Assembly: GCA_022837485.1 (NCBI GenBank)
Contig: JALHHH010000057.1
Span: 10,044-31,034, forward strand
DNA length: 20,991 bases
From: Bacteroidales bacterium
GTDB lineage: Bacteria; Bacteroidota; Bacteroidia; Bacteroidales; Lentimicrobiaceae
Reading direction: 5' to 3'
Positions 1 through 7,327 of this stretch are shown one piece after another. The notes beneath the pieces were generated by a model. That model saw nothing but the letters and a program-made list of their open reading frames with translations, did no database searches and was not told the DNA's origin. Every line of letters starts with the position of its first letter. Within the stretch, counting starts at the first letter, position 1. Position numbers and translations under genes: made by a program.

Positions 1-1340
1 TGGTCGATAATCATGAGTCCCGACTTCACCCGGCTTACGATGTAACGGTTCTGAAACTGCATAATACCTCTGGTTGGAGCTTCCGAGTCAAAATCGGCGC
101 CAATGGTCATGGTTCTGGGTTCGGACTCAAAACCGTGATTGTCGCGCCGCGAGATTTCATAAAGATCTTTCCAGTTTGCCAGATTGGGATCCTGTTTGAT
201 GCCGGCAGAAAGGTTCAGTTCGGCTTGCTGTTTCCTGACAAAGGGATTATAGTCGGGATTGACGGTAATACCCGGTTCCACTATGGGCTTGTCTTTCGGA
301 AAGTAAGTATTGAAGATGGTTTCAGCTTCAAAATCGAGCGTAGGGGATAGGCTGTGCTTTCCGATGGCCTGTTTTACAGCCGATCTGAGCATCGAATAGA
401 TCACCTGATGATCCTGAAAATTAACTTCTGTCTTTGTGGGATGAATGTTAATATCGATGTTCGACGGATCAACTTCAAGGTAAATAAAATACGCCGGGTA
501 GTATCCTTCGGGTATCAGTTCGCTGAAGGCCTCTTCAACGGCGTGGTTGAAATACGGGTGCCGTATGTAACGATTGTTGGCAAAGAAATACTGTTCTCCT
601 TTTGTTTTCCGGGCACTTTCCGGTTTTCCCACAAATCCCGATATCTTAACTATATCGCTGTCCTGCCCGAGTGGGATAAGTTTTTCCTGATAGGCAGATC
701 CCATCAGATTAACGATGCGTTGTTTCAGGCCGGCAGCGGGCAGCTGAAACATAAGCTTTCCGTTATTGTGGAAGGTAAAGGCGATGTTTGGATTTACGAG
801 CGCAACACGCTGAAATTCTTCGATGATATGCCGCATTTCAGCCGAATCGGATTTCAGAAAATTGCGACGCGCAGGAACGTTGTAAAAAAGATTTTTGACC
901 ATGATGGACGTGCCCGTCTGGCAGGCACAGGGTTGCTGGCTTTTTACCATCGAACCTTCAATAACCAGGTGGGTACCCAGCTCATCATCCATTCGCCGCG
1001 ATCTAAGCTCCACCTGAGCGATGGCAGCTATGGAAGCCAGAGCTTCGCCCCTGAATCCGAAGGTGTGAATCCGGAACAGATCGTTGGCTTCTTTTATCTT
1101 GGATGTTGCATGGCGTTCGAAACTCATTCGTGCATCGGTGGGCGACATTCCACAACCGTTATCGATAACCTGCAGCAACGTTTTGCCGGAATCTTTCACA
1201 ATCAGTTCGATGTGTGAGGCACCTGAGTCCACGGCATTCTCAACCAGCTCCTTGATTGCCGAAGCGGGGCGCTGAATAACCTCACCGGCTGCAATCTGGT
1301 TCGCAACTGAATCGGGCAGAAGCCTGATAATATCTGACAT
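1..1340 (-). CDS. mutL: DNA mismatch repair protein MutL (partial, C-terminus outside window)
   Basis: MutL couples mismatch recognition by MutS to strand incision and removal. I translated the minus strand from the ATG at 1340; about 446 codons lie in the window. The N-terminal GHKL ATPase is complete and clear. It has NQIAAGEV near residues 14-21, KELVENAVDSG at 30-40 (motif I, with the catalytic Glu and Mg-binding Asn), DNGCGM at 60-65 (motif II), HATSKI at 77-82, FRGEALASI at 96-104 (motif III), and NVPARRNFLKS further on. The NIDINIHPTKTEV segment of the transducer domain follows, then a variable linker. The window ends just as the C-terminal dimerisation domain begins (QFQNRYIVSRVKSGLMIID), so the endonuclease motif cannot be judged. 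The start lies 19 bases after the stop of the small gene at 1360-1623, which suggests cotranscription. Identification is very secure. Confidence 0.97.
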   Translation of the reverse strand, partial: MSDIIRLLPDSVANQIAAGEVIQRPASAIKELVENAVDSGASHIELIVKDSGKTLLQVIDNGCGMSPTDARMSFERHATSKIKEANDLFRIHTFGFRGEALASIAAIAQVELRSRRMDDELGTHLVIEGSMVKSQQPCACQTGTSIMVKNLFYNVPARRNFLKSDSAEMRHIIEEFQRVALVNPNIAFTFHNNGKLMFQLPAAGLKQRIVNLMGSAYQEKLIPLGQDSDIVKISGFVGKPESARKTKGEQYFFANNRYIRHPYFNHAVEEAFSELIPEGYYPAYFIYLEVDPSNIDINIHPTKTEVNFQDHQVIYSMLRSAVKQAIGKHSLSPTLDFEAETIFNTYFPKDKPIVEPGITVNPDYNPFVRKQQAELNLSAGIKQDPNLANWKDLYEISRRDNHGFESEPRTMTIGADFDSEAPTRGIMQFQNRYIVSRVKSGLMIID

Positions 1341-1359
1341 AAAAAGGCAGTATTCCGGA

Positions 1360-1623
1360 TTAATGGAAGAAGATGAAATAAACGAGCAACGAAATCACGA
1401 AAAGATAGATTACAAAGGTGCGGCTTGAGATCGTACGTGAACGGTCCTGTTTGATCTTCCAGTTGCGTTTTATATCCATTCTCAGCCGTTCCGTGGTTTC
1501 CATCTCCCCGGAATCAGCATATTTCTTTAGCCTTTCCTCCATTTCTTCCTTCCTCTTGTCGTAGAATCTTGGCTTATAATTAAACGACCTTGGTCTGGGT
1601 GTATGAAAAGCAACGATTTTCAT
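1360..1623 (-). CDS. Small basic protein with a C-terminal membrane anchor, upstream of mutL
   Basis: An 87-residue protein of unknown function. The start is taken at the ATG at 1623. The open frame continues upstream to a TTG at 1683, but the protein-like part begins at MKIVAFHTPRPRSFNYKPRF. Residues 1-60 are hydrophilic and strongly basic, with a probable helix rich in Lys, Arg and Glu (KRKEEMEERLKKYADSGEME). Residues about 68-87 form one hydrophobic helix (TFVIYLFVISLLVYFIFFH), so the protein is probably anchored at its C-terminus with the basic part in the cytoplasm. I recall similar small proteins next to mutL in other Bacteroidota, but cannot confirm this here. The stop lies 19 bases ahead of the mutL start, so the two probably share a transcript. 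No function is assigned. Confidence 0.75.
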   Translation of the reverse strand: MKIVAFHTPRPRSFNYKPRFYDKRKEEMEERLKKYADSGEMETTERLRMDIKRNWKIKQDRSRTISSRTFVIYLFVISLLVYFIFFH

Positions 1624-2071
1624 TTCTTCGGAATTTGATAAATATCTTCTGCCCGATGGGTACAACAATTTACCTTCCCGCAACGGCAGCTTTCAATGTA
1701 CAAAAATACCATTAATTTCGTTGGTTTTATAACGGAAGTTACACCATTTCTTTCGCCGCTGCCAATATTATTCTGTTAAAGGCAGACTGTAACCACAGAA
1801 AATCGTTTAATGCACCGAACAAAGATCTGTTCAAAACCAGATAACCGATGTAAGTATTCTATCAGGAACTCACGCTATCATTTATTTAAACAACGCAGAA
1901 ACCGTCAAAATATCTTCTTAGAGATATTAAAGCCGATAGCTCAGATTCCCCAAACCAAAGATTATGCAATACCTGAATATAGCCTAAAGATTATATCTTT
2001 GCTTCTGAAATACCTGTAAATGAATAACACAGAAGTAAACAGCACTAACCATTGATTTTGCCGGTCAGGAT
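1624..2071. other. Divergent intergenic region, mutL operon / GroES-like gene
   Basis: About 450 bases between two divergent genes, AT-rich. A TATTTTTG at 1708-1701 on the minus strand fits a -7 box for the small gene and mutL, but no TTG was found at the expected -33 distance. A better box for the plus-strand gene lies at 1994-2001. The 69-codon open frame at 1810-2019 shows no domain, signal or family resemblance and was rejected. Nothing else was seen. Confidence 0.5.
1994..2001 (+). promoter_or_regulatory. Putative Bacteroidota -7 box for the GroES-like gene
   Basis: TATCTTTG matches the TAnnTTTG -7 consensus of the Bacteroidota housekeeping sigma factor and sits 70 bases ahead of the ATG at 2072. 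No TTG was found about 19 bases upstream, so only half of the promoter is visible. Confidence 0.4.
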
Positions 2072-2446
2072 ATGGAAGAAAATGAAACCAATAAATTAAA
2101 CCGCCTCATTGTTGTGGGTGACCGGTTGTTGATAAGGCCGTTATCGACTCCGGGAAAGACCAAAGGAGGTCTGTTTCTGCCTCCTGGGTATAACGAAAAG
2201 GAGGAAATTCAATCAGGCTACGTATTAAAGACCGGGCCCGGTTACCCCATTCCCCTCCAGGAAAACGAAGATCAACCATGGAAGCGCGGCGACAGCGGCA
2301 ATATTCGCTATATTCCGCTTCAGGCCAGGGTAGGTGACCTCGCTATTTTCCTTCAGAAGGGTGCTGTTGAGATTATGTACAACGAAGTGAAATATTACAT
2401 CGTTCCCCAGCATTCGGTTTTGCTGCTCGAACGCGATGAGGATTAA
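2072..2446 (+). CDS. GroES-like co-chaperone (orphan Cpn10 paralogue)
   Basis: A 124-residue protein of the Cpn10/GroES fold, expected to cap a GroEL-type chaperonin. The diagnostic segments are VVGDRLLIRPL (residues 14-24), the mobile-loop region TKGGLFLPP (30-38) with the hydrophobic tripeptide LFL where GroES carries its GroEL-binding IVL, SGYVLKTGPG (48-57), and the closing VGDLAIFLQKG followed by VKYYIVPQHSVLLLE. It is about 25-30 residues longer than standard GroES (roughly 95). Most of the extra length is an insertion at about residues 60-83, rich in polar residues and Trp, plus a short acidic N-terminus. No groEL is adjacent, so this is probably a second copy beside a canonical groES-groEL pair elsewhere (inference). 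The fold call is strong; the working partner is unknown. Confidence 0.85.
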   Translation: MEENETNKLNRLIVVGDRLLIRPLSTPGKTKGGLFLPPGYNEKEEIQSGYVLKTGPGYPIPLQENEDQPWKRGDSGNIRYIPLQARVGDLAIFLQKGAVEIMYNEVKYYIVPQHSVLLLERDED

Positions 2447-2553
2447 AAGGAAATACCACGGGCTGCTTTAACTGCTGCTTCCTGTTACCAATGTTAACCG
2501 GGAAATTTACCCTTTTGGGTGAAGATTGATATTCTGCCGTTTTGATAAAAAAG

Positions 2554-2580
2554 AAGGCCGCCGTAGGGCAGCCTTTTATT
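2554..2580 (+). terminator. Rho-independent terminator, probably two-way
   Basis: Stem AAGGCCGCC (2554-2562) pairs with GGCAGCCTT (2567-2575) with one C-A mismatch and a 4-base loop, followed by TTTTATTTATTTT. An A-run before the stem gives a T-run on the other strand too. It could therefore end both the GroES-like transcript and the convergent DUF6580 transcript. Confidence 0.8.
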
Positions 2581-2731
2581 TATTTTGTTCTACCACGAAT
2601 CCTGTGGGTAATTCTATACCTAAAAAATGATGGGACTAGAAAGTAAGTACTCCCAAAATTCAGACAGTTTTAATTAGACCAGCTCATATTTATCCGGTGA
2701 AAATTTAAAGTCTGGGATCTTGTCGAAAAAA

Positions 2732-3256
2732 TTATTTTGCCAGAGCAGGATAGCGTCGGGTAACCAGATAAAATGCTCCGAAAAGTACGGTGCTGTAAAA
2801 AAGATCGCCAAGCAATCCGTTGTTGAAAAACGGGATACCGGCAATGTAAGCCTGCATAAGTCCGCTGAAATCTTTCGAATACGGCATCATACCGCTGATC
2901 CAGGCTCCGAAATTGGTAATGAGGAAGAAGATAACGGATGAAGACAATGAAGCCAGCACGACGTTACCGGCTTTTACCCTGTTTCGCAGACGGAAACCAA
3001 TAAGAACCGTGATCAGGAAGCCGGCATATACGGCAAGCATGGTAGCATGAAAACCCAGAACGATATCGCTGAGCAGCATGGCAAAGACGGGAATAAGAAA
3101 CGCCAGCGATTTACGGTGTATGGTTGCCCCGCTGAATAAGGCGATGGCAGCAACCGGTGTAAAATTTGGCCAGTGCGGCACCAGGCGCATTAAAACGGCA
3201 AGTGAAATTGCTATTACTACAATCATAAACCTGGTAGAAACATGTTTCTTTTCCAT
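2732..3256 (-). CDS. DUF6580 family membrane protein
   Basis: A 174-residue integral membrane protein. The start is the ATG at 3256; the frame reaches back only to a TTG at 3265. About five or six hydrophobic segments are visible, including MIVVIAISLAVLMRLV near the N-terminus and others around residues 50-68, 72-90, 100-120 and 145-165. The N-terminal RLVPHWPNFTPVAAIALFSGA, DIVLGFHATMLAVYAGF and the ITNFGAW segment resemble the DUF6580 family, described as putative transporters similar to ECF S-components (family assignment from memory). No ATPase or T-component is nearby, so neither substrate nor partner can be read from context. It is convergent with the GroES-like gene and shares the terminator at 2554-2580. 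Confidence 0.8.
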   Translation of the reverse strand: MEKKHVSTRFMIVVIAISLAVLMRLVPHWPNFTPVAAIALFSGATIHRKSLAFLIPVFAMLLSDIVLGFHATMLAVYAGFLITVLIGFRLRNRVKAGNVVLASLSSSVIFFLITNFGAWISGMMPYSKDFSGLMQAYIAGIPFFNNGLLGDLFYSTVLFGAFYLVTRRYPALAK

Positions 3257-3278
3257 CGTATACAAGTTTAGTTCGGGG

Positions 3279-3286
3279 CAAAATTA
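3279..3286 (-). promoter_or_regulatory. Putative -7 box for the DUF6580 gene
   Basis: On the minus strand this reads TAATTTTG, matching TAnnTTTG. A TTTTG lies at 3314-3310, 23 bases upstream, slightly wider than the usual 19-21. The implied start point would leave a leader of roughly 15-20 bases before the ATG at 3256. Confidence 0.45.
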
Positions 3287-3365
3287 AAAAGGTTTTCCGA
3301 TAAAGAAATCAAAAGTCAAAATTAATCGACTTTTTTAATTGGCCGGCTTGCGAGACCCCAGTGAT

Positions 3366-3392
3366 ATTCAATTGAATGCCTGTGAATTCAAT
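3366..3392. repeat. 12-bp palindrome with a repeated half-site
   Basis: ATTCAATTGAAT at 3366-3377 is a perfect palindrome. Its half ATTCAAT recurs at 3386-3392, exactly 20 bases downstream of the first copy, about two helical turns. This layout would suit a dimeric DNA-binding protein, but it is AT-rich and could be chance. Confidence 0.35.
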
Positions 3393-3582
3393 AATTGTAA
3401 GCATTTTTTCTCCGAAAGGTAACCTCTGTTTTCTTTCTCCCTGATAAACAGATGTGCTACTTCATTGTTCACATCCGTTTTGTTGTATCATCGCGATCGC
3501 AATCAAAAAAATCCGGTAAAAGCAGAATCTCCACGGCACATTAACCTTTCCCGTTCCATTCACAGGAATCGGAAAGACGCGG

Positions 3583-3601
3583 CCGGATTTCCGGAATCCG
3601 G
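3583..3601. repeat. GC-rich inverted repeat
   Basis: CCGGATT (3583-3589) and AATCCGG (3595-3601) are perfect complements around a 5-base loop. No T-run follows on either strand, so it is not a standard terminator. It could be a protein-binding site or RNA structure. It lies 230 bases ahead of the amidohydrolase start. Confidence 0.4.
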
Positions 3602-3800
3602 TCAATACCATGGTAACAAAAATTGAAATTCAGATAATGACTGTGGGGGTATAAGTACGCCGAATGAAAATAAAAATTAGAATCAGTCCGATGATTTTGA
3701 AATCGTGTGCGTAACATATTAGCATCCAAAAAAAACAAAATTGTTGAGTTATCTTCAGCAAAAAGGAGAGAATAACTGTTATGTAAACAGGAAAAATCTA

Positions 3801-3808
3801 TAAGTTTG
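3801..3808 (+). promoter_or_regulatory. Putative -7 box for the amidohydrolase gene
   Basis: TAAGTTTG matches TAnnTTTG and ends 23 bases before the ATG at 3832, implying a short leader. No TTG is visible at the expected -33 position. Confidence 0.45.
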
Positions 3809-3831
3809 CCTTAAAATAGCCCGGAACAAAA

Positions 3832-5469
3832 ATGATATTCAGAATTTTTGCAATTCCATTGATAATTATGGCGTTAAGTTCTTGTAACCGAAACAGGTCA
3901 ACGGCTGATCTTATTATTGAGAATGCTGTTATCTATACGGCCGACAGTGGTTTTACAATTTATACCGCCATGGCCGTCGCGAAGGGAAGGGTGCTTGCTC
4001 TGGGCGATGACAGGTACATTCGTGAGAATTTCGAAGCCGATTCGGTGTTTGATGCCGGCGGGAAAGCGATCTATCCGGGGTTTATCGATGCTCATTGTCA
4101 CTTTTACGGATATTCTCTTATCAAGCAATATGCCGACCTTTCCTATGCATCTTCTTTTCAGCAGGTTCTGGATATACTTGAAAACCATTACAGCGAGTAT
4201 CCTTCTGCCTGGCTTGCCGGCAGGGGATGGGATCAGAACAACTGGCCTGGCCGGAGCTTCCCCGACAACACCGCCCTGAACCGGATTTTTCCTGACGTTC
4301 CGGTAGTATTGGTAAGGGTCGACGGACATGCCGTGCTTGTCAACGATGCCGCAATTGCAGCATCGGGAATAACACCCGACAGCATTTCAGACCCCGGAAT
4401 GGCGCACATGAAAAACGGTAAGTTCAGTGGTATTTTCCTTGAGTCGTATGCCGACCGTTTCCGGGAAATGATTCCGGAACCATCAGCAGGTGAAAAGTCA
4501 GTTCTGTTGAAAGAAGCTGCAGCGAATTGCTACAGCGTTGGATTAACAATGGTAGCCGATGCCGGTCTGGATGCCTCCACCATTGATTTTATCGACAGCC
4601 TTCAACAGGAGAACGAACTGTTGATGGCTGTTTACGCTATGATCAGTCCAACCGATGAAAATATTAACCGTTATCTGAAAAAGGGAATACGCGTTCAGCC
4701 AAGACTCAGTGTTCGTGCCGTAAAACTATATGCCGACGGAGCTCTTGGTTCCAGGGGAGCCTGCATGATAGAACCATACAGCGATCAGCCGGGAAATTAC
4801 GGACTATTGACAATCACTCCGGAAGAACTTGGCCGAATCTGCCTGATGGCCTACGACCGCGGTTTTCAGGTGAATACTCATGCAATCGGAGACTCGGCGG
4901 TGCGAACCGTATTAAATGTTTACAGCAATTATTTGCTCCCTGATAACGATTTTCGCTGGCGCATCGAGCATGCCCAGATTGTTCATCCCGACGATTTCAG
5001 CAAGTTTGGCGAATTCGCCATCATCCCTTCTGTTCAGGCTACCCATGCCACCAGTGATATGGGATGGGCAGGCACGCGAATCGGACAGGCAAGGCTTAAA
5101 AATGCCTACGCCTACCGAAAACTGATGCTGCAGAACGGCTGGATTCCAAATGGCACCGATTTTCCCATCGAAGGAATAAGTCCGGTTAATACCTTCTACG
5201 CTTCCGTAGCCCGCAAAGATCTTAAAGGCAATCCGCCCAAAGGCTTTCAGAAGGAAAATGCCCTCACCCGCGAGGAAGCTCTCCGTTCCATTACCATCTG
5301 GGCTGCAAAAGCCTGTTTCGAAGAAAACAGACGCGGAAGTCTGGAGCCCGGTAAAAATGCCGACTTCGTTATCCTCGACAGAGACATTATGACCGTCCCC
5401 GAAAAGGAAATTCCGCTTTCCAGAGTCTTTGCAACCTATATCGATGGTAATCCGGTATATAACCGTTGA
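3832..5469 (+). CDS. YtcJ-like metal-dependent amidohydrolase, predicted lipoprotein
   Basis: A 545-residue member of the amidohydrolase superfamily (amidohydrolase 3, YtcJ-like), a metal-dependent hydrolase of C-N bonds whose substrate cannot be read from sequence. The N-terminus is a lipoprotein signal: hydrophobic residues 3-14, then the lipobox LSSC with Cys18. That predicts export and lipid anchoring. The beta-sandwich start (ADLIIENAVIYT) follows. Metal-site motifs are GFIDAHCH (His88, His90), the VKLYADGALGSRGA segment with Lys298, NTHAIGD (His350), RIEHAQ (His380) and PNGTDFPIEG with Asp443. The C-terminal LEPGKNADFVILDRD completes the composite sandwich. The length is typical of YtcJ-like proteins. 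It is transcribed alone, with its own -7 box and a probable weak terminator. Confidence 0.92.
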   Translation: MIFRIFAIPLIIMALSSCNRNRSTADLIIENAVIYTADSGFTIYTAMAVAKGRVLALGDDRYIRENFEADSVFDAGGKAIYPGFIDAHCHFYGYSLIKQYADLSYASSFQQVLDILENHYSEYPSAWLAGRGWDQNNWPGRSFPDNTALNRIFPDVPVVLVRVDGHAVLVNDAAIAASGITPDSISDPGMAHMKNGKFSGIFLESYADRFREMIPEPSAGEKSVLLKEAAANCYSVGLTMVADAGLDASTIDFIDSLQQENELLMAVYAMISPTDENINRYLKKGIRVQPRLSVRAVKLYADGALGSRGACMIEPYSDQPGNYGLLTITPEELGRICLMAYDRGFQVNTHAIGDSAVRTVLNVYSNYLLPDNDFRWRIEHAQIVHPDDFSKFGEFAIIPSVQATHATSDMGWAGTRIGQARLKNAYAYRKLMLQNGWIPNGTDFPIEGISPVNTFYASVARKDLKGNPPKGFQKENALTREEALRSITIWAAKACFEENRRGSLEPGKNADFVILDRDIMTVPEKEIPLSRVFATYIDGNPVYNR

Positions 5470-5480
5470 ACGGCAAAGCC

Positions 5481-5514
5481 ATTCCAGTGAACAAGCACCC
5501 GGAATTTTTGTTTG
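5481..5514 (+). terminator. Possible terminator after the amidohydrolase
   Basis: ATTCC-A-GTG (5481-5489) pairs with CAC-CC-GGAAT (5496-5505) with a small internal bulge and a 6-base loop, followed by TTTTGTTT. It is imperfect but sits 11 bases after the stop codon. Confidence 0.45.
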
Positions 5515-5639
5515 ATACTCCAGTCAAGTGCAGAAAAGAATGCATCCCGAATTACCGCCCGGGGCAACTTTTTGTTGATATAAGTTTATCGTTAACCTGA
5601 TTTCCTGATCCAATTTTCGGGCATATTTTTATTGAACCA

Positions 5640-6122
5640 ATGAAGAAGCTGATAACACTGATGCTGTTCCTCGGCCTAATCCGGGCAACGGATGCACAAG
5701 AAATTCCGGTAGTTAGTTTCGGGCAGCTCGAACCTCTGCTGATGCAACGAAACGATACAACCTATGTGGTTAATTTCTGGGCTACCTGGTGCCTTCCGTG
5801 CGTGAAAGAGATGCCGTACTTTCAGCAGCTCCACGATTCTTATGCCAGTAAGAAAGTGAAAGTTGTGCTGGTAAGCCTGGATTTTGTCAGACAGATTGAA
5901 ACGCGACTGATCCCGTTTATTGATAAACACAACTTAACTCCTGAAGTACTCGTGTTAAACGACCCCGATGCCAATATCTGGATTGAAAAAGTAAGTCCCC
6001 TGTGGTCTGGAGCTTTGCCGGCAACGGCCGTGTATAACCGTAGCGGCTTCGATTTTTATGAAAGGAGTTTCACGTATGCTGAACTTGAAGAAATTGTAAA
6101 ACAAAAACTGAACAACCTATGA
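5640..6122 (+). CDS. TlpA-like exported thioredoxin
   Basis: A 160-residue thioredoxin-fold protein of the TlpA/ResA type, a thiol-disulfide oxidoreductase expected to act outside the cytoplasm. Residues 1-19 form a signal peptide (MKKLITLMLFLGLIRATDA). The active site is FWATWCLPC with Cys51 and Cys54, followed by KEMPYFQQLH. The conserved cis-Pro is in GALPATAV (Pro127). Length is usual for the family. Its stop overlaps the start of the next thioredoxin-fold gene in an ATGA, so the two are translationally coupled and probably act in one thiol pathway. WCLPC is not the commonest dipeptide, and whether the protein reduces or oxidises cannot be told from sequence. Confidence 0.92.
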   Translation: MKKLITLMLFLGLIRATDAQEIPVVSFGQLEPLLMQRNDTTYVVNFWATWCLPCVKEMPYFQQLHDSYASKKVKVVLVSLDFVRQIETRLIPFIDKHNLTPEVLVLNDPDANIWIEKVSPLWSGALPATAVYNRSGFDFYERSFTYAELEEIVKQKLNNL

Positions 6123-6721
6123 GAAAAACTATTCTTGCAGCTTTTTTTATTACAGCTGCCGCATTTGCCGTAGCCCAGGGGTATAAACCAAGGAATAAGG
6201 CTACTGATTTCAAACTGAAAAACATCGACGGGACAACAGTTTCGATGAACGACTACGCGGATGCGAAAGGATTTATCGTAATTTTTACGTGTAACCACTG
6301 TCCGTTTTCAATCGCCTACGAAGACAGAATCATTGATCTTGATCTCAGGTTTAAGGAACTGGGATATCCTGTAATTGCCATCAATCCGAACGACCCTGCT
6401 GTTTCGCCAGGTGATGGATACGAAGACATGCAGAAGCGCGCTGCCGAGAAAGGATTTACGTTCCCTTATCTGATCGACGAAGGCCAGAAGATATTTCCAG
6501 CTTACGGAGCCATACGCACGCCTCATGTATTTGTTCTGAACCGTGAAAAAGGTGAGTATATTGTTGAGTATATTGGAGCCATCGACGATAATCACCAGGA
6601 TACAGAAGCAGTGAAGCAAAAGTACGTTGAGGATGCAGTATATGCGCTGATAAAAGGCAATAAGCCGGTTACCACAACGACAAAAGCCATTGGATGTACA
6701 ATTAAAGTAGCTGGTAAATAA
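6119..6721 (+). CDS. Exported thioredoxin/redoxin-family protein with CNHC motif
   Basis: A 200-residue AhpC/TSA-redoxin type thioredoxin-fold protein. A signal peptide covers residues 1-20, ending in AFAVAQ. The redoxin start (KATDFKLKNIDGTTVSMNDYA) leads to FTCNHCPFSIAYEDR, with Cys58 and Cys61 as the CxxC pair. GAIRTPHVFVL holds the cis-Pro (135), and YIGAIDDN matches a known subfamily of such redoxins. A third cysteine (Cys193) sits in the C-terminal AIGCTIK, which I recall as conserved in this subfamily and which could take part in the redox cycle. The gene overlaps the upstream TlpA-like gene by four bases. The substrate is unknown; peroxide reduction or protein disulfide reduction are both possible. 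Confidence 0.88.
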   Translation: MRKTILAAFFITAAAFAVAQGYKPRNKATDFKLKNIDGTTVSMNDYADAKGFIVIFTCNHCPFSIAYEDRIIDLDLRFKELGYPVIAINPNDPAVSPGDGYEDMQKRAAEKGFTFPYLIDEGQKIFPAYGAIRTPHVFVLNREKGEYIVEYIGAIDDNHQDTEAVKQKYVEDAVYALIKGNKPVTTTTKAIGCTIKVAGK

Positions 6722-6730
6722 CCCACTTAA

Positions 6731-6763
6731 GCAGGTTTTCCTGCGGGGCTTGTTCTGTTTTTT
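6731..6763 (+). terminator. Possible weak terminator after the thioredoxin pair
   Basis: GCAGG-TTTT-CCTGC (6731-6744) is a perfect 5-bp hairpin 10 bases after the stop. The T-run comes late (6758-6763), so efficiency is doubtful. Confidence 0.35.
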
Positions 6764-6860
6764 CATTATTTTGCAGCATCGTTAATTCTTCCGGCTTTTT
6801 ATTTTTTGGAAGAGATGCGGACAAAATTCCGGAGCAGAACAAGCTTTTTTTTCTTAATTC

Positions 6861-7280
6861 ATGAGCGAGACTACATCCACATCAGGCATTCCGGACCTAT
6901 CATCCGAGCTGGCATTTCTTACGTCCCGCAGCAGCGGAAAAGGTGGACAGCATGTAAATAAAACAGAAACAAGGGTTGACCTTCACTTTAACATACCGGA
7001 ATCAAAACTGCTGACGACCGAACAGAAGGAATTGCTGATGGCAAAGCTTGCACACAGGCTTACCATCAATGGTGTTTTGATCGTAACTGCCCGCAGGTCG
7101 CGTTCGCAGCAGGCCAACAAGGAAGATGCGGTCAGAAGGTTTTATGCTTTAATGGAGAAATCGCTGAAGCCAGCAAAGAAACGGGTGAAAACGAAACCCG
7201 GAAAAGCCGTGAATGAAGCCCGGCTGGCCGAAAAAAAAGAGGTGTCGCAAAAGAAAGAACTCCGCAAACCCCCGCTTTGA
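6861..7280 (+). CDS. arfB: ArfB-like peptidyl-tRNA hydrolase (ribosome rescue)
   Basis: A 139-residue protein with the class I release-factor catalytic domain but no stop-codon recognition domain. ArfB/YaeJ proteins hydrolyse the peptidyl-tRNA on ribosomes stalled without a stop codon. The key motif is SSGKGGQHVNKTETRVD (residues 24-40) with GGQ at 28-30. LHF, LLTTEQKELL and VTARRSRSQQANKEDAV match the fold. The C-terminal tail is very basic (KPAKKRVKTKPGKA and on to the end), as needed to enter the empty mRNA channel. Length is normal for ArfB. The ATG at 6861 is the natural start. The VOC-lipoprotein gene follows 47 bases after the stop on the same strand. Confidence 0.93.
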   Translation: MSETTSTSGIPDLSSELAFLTSRSSGKGGQHVNKTETRVDLHFNIPESKLLTTEQKELLMAKLAHRLTINGVLIVTARRSRSQQANKEDAVRRFYALMEKSLKPAKKRVKTKPGKAVNEARLAEKKEVSQKKELRKPPL

Positions 7281-7327
7281 TCCGGGCTATGAAGATTATC
7301 CAAATCAACTGTAAACGACGGAAAACA

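Larger units (their letters stand above)
3257..3831. other. Long divergent intergenic region, DUF6580 / amidohydrolase
   Basis: About 575 bases without a credible gene. It contains a -7 box facing each flanking gene (3279-3286 minus, 3801-3808 plus), an AT-rich inverted repeat at 3311-3334, a palindrome with a spaced half-repeat at 3366-3392, and a GC-rich hairpin at 3583-3601. I checked for cobalamin riboswitch motifs on the minus strand, because of the transporter-like gene, and found none convincing. The 65-codon minus open frame at 3541-3738 has no protein-like features. Confidence 0.5.

Noticed and set aside
354..1217. 287-codon plus-strand open frame
   Set aside because: It lies antisense to mutL, whose minus-strand translation has all the ATPase motifs. 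The plus frame has no recognisable domain.
1810..2019. 69-codon plus open frame in the gap before the GroES-like gene
   Set aside because: No signal, domain or protein-like composition, and the putative promoter box for the GroES-like gene lies inside it.
3311..3336. AAAAGTC...GACTTTTTT hairpin as a terminator
   Set aside because: The stem has only two G-C pairs' worth of strength with a 10-base loop, and no gene ends there; it is upstream of both divergent genes.
3257..3400. Possible cobalamin riboswitch ahead of the DUF6580 gene
   Set aside because: A CACTGGGG and a GCCGGC occur on the minus strand, but the conserved B12-box and the other core elements are absent.
3541..3738. 65-codon minus open frame in the long divergent gap
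   Set aside because: Aromatic- and Asn/His-rich composition typical of translated noncoding AT-rich DNA; it also overlaps the GC-rich hairpin.
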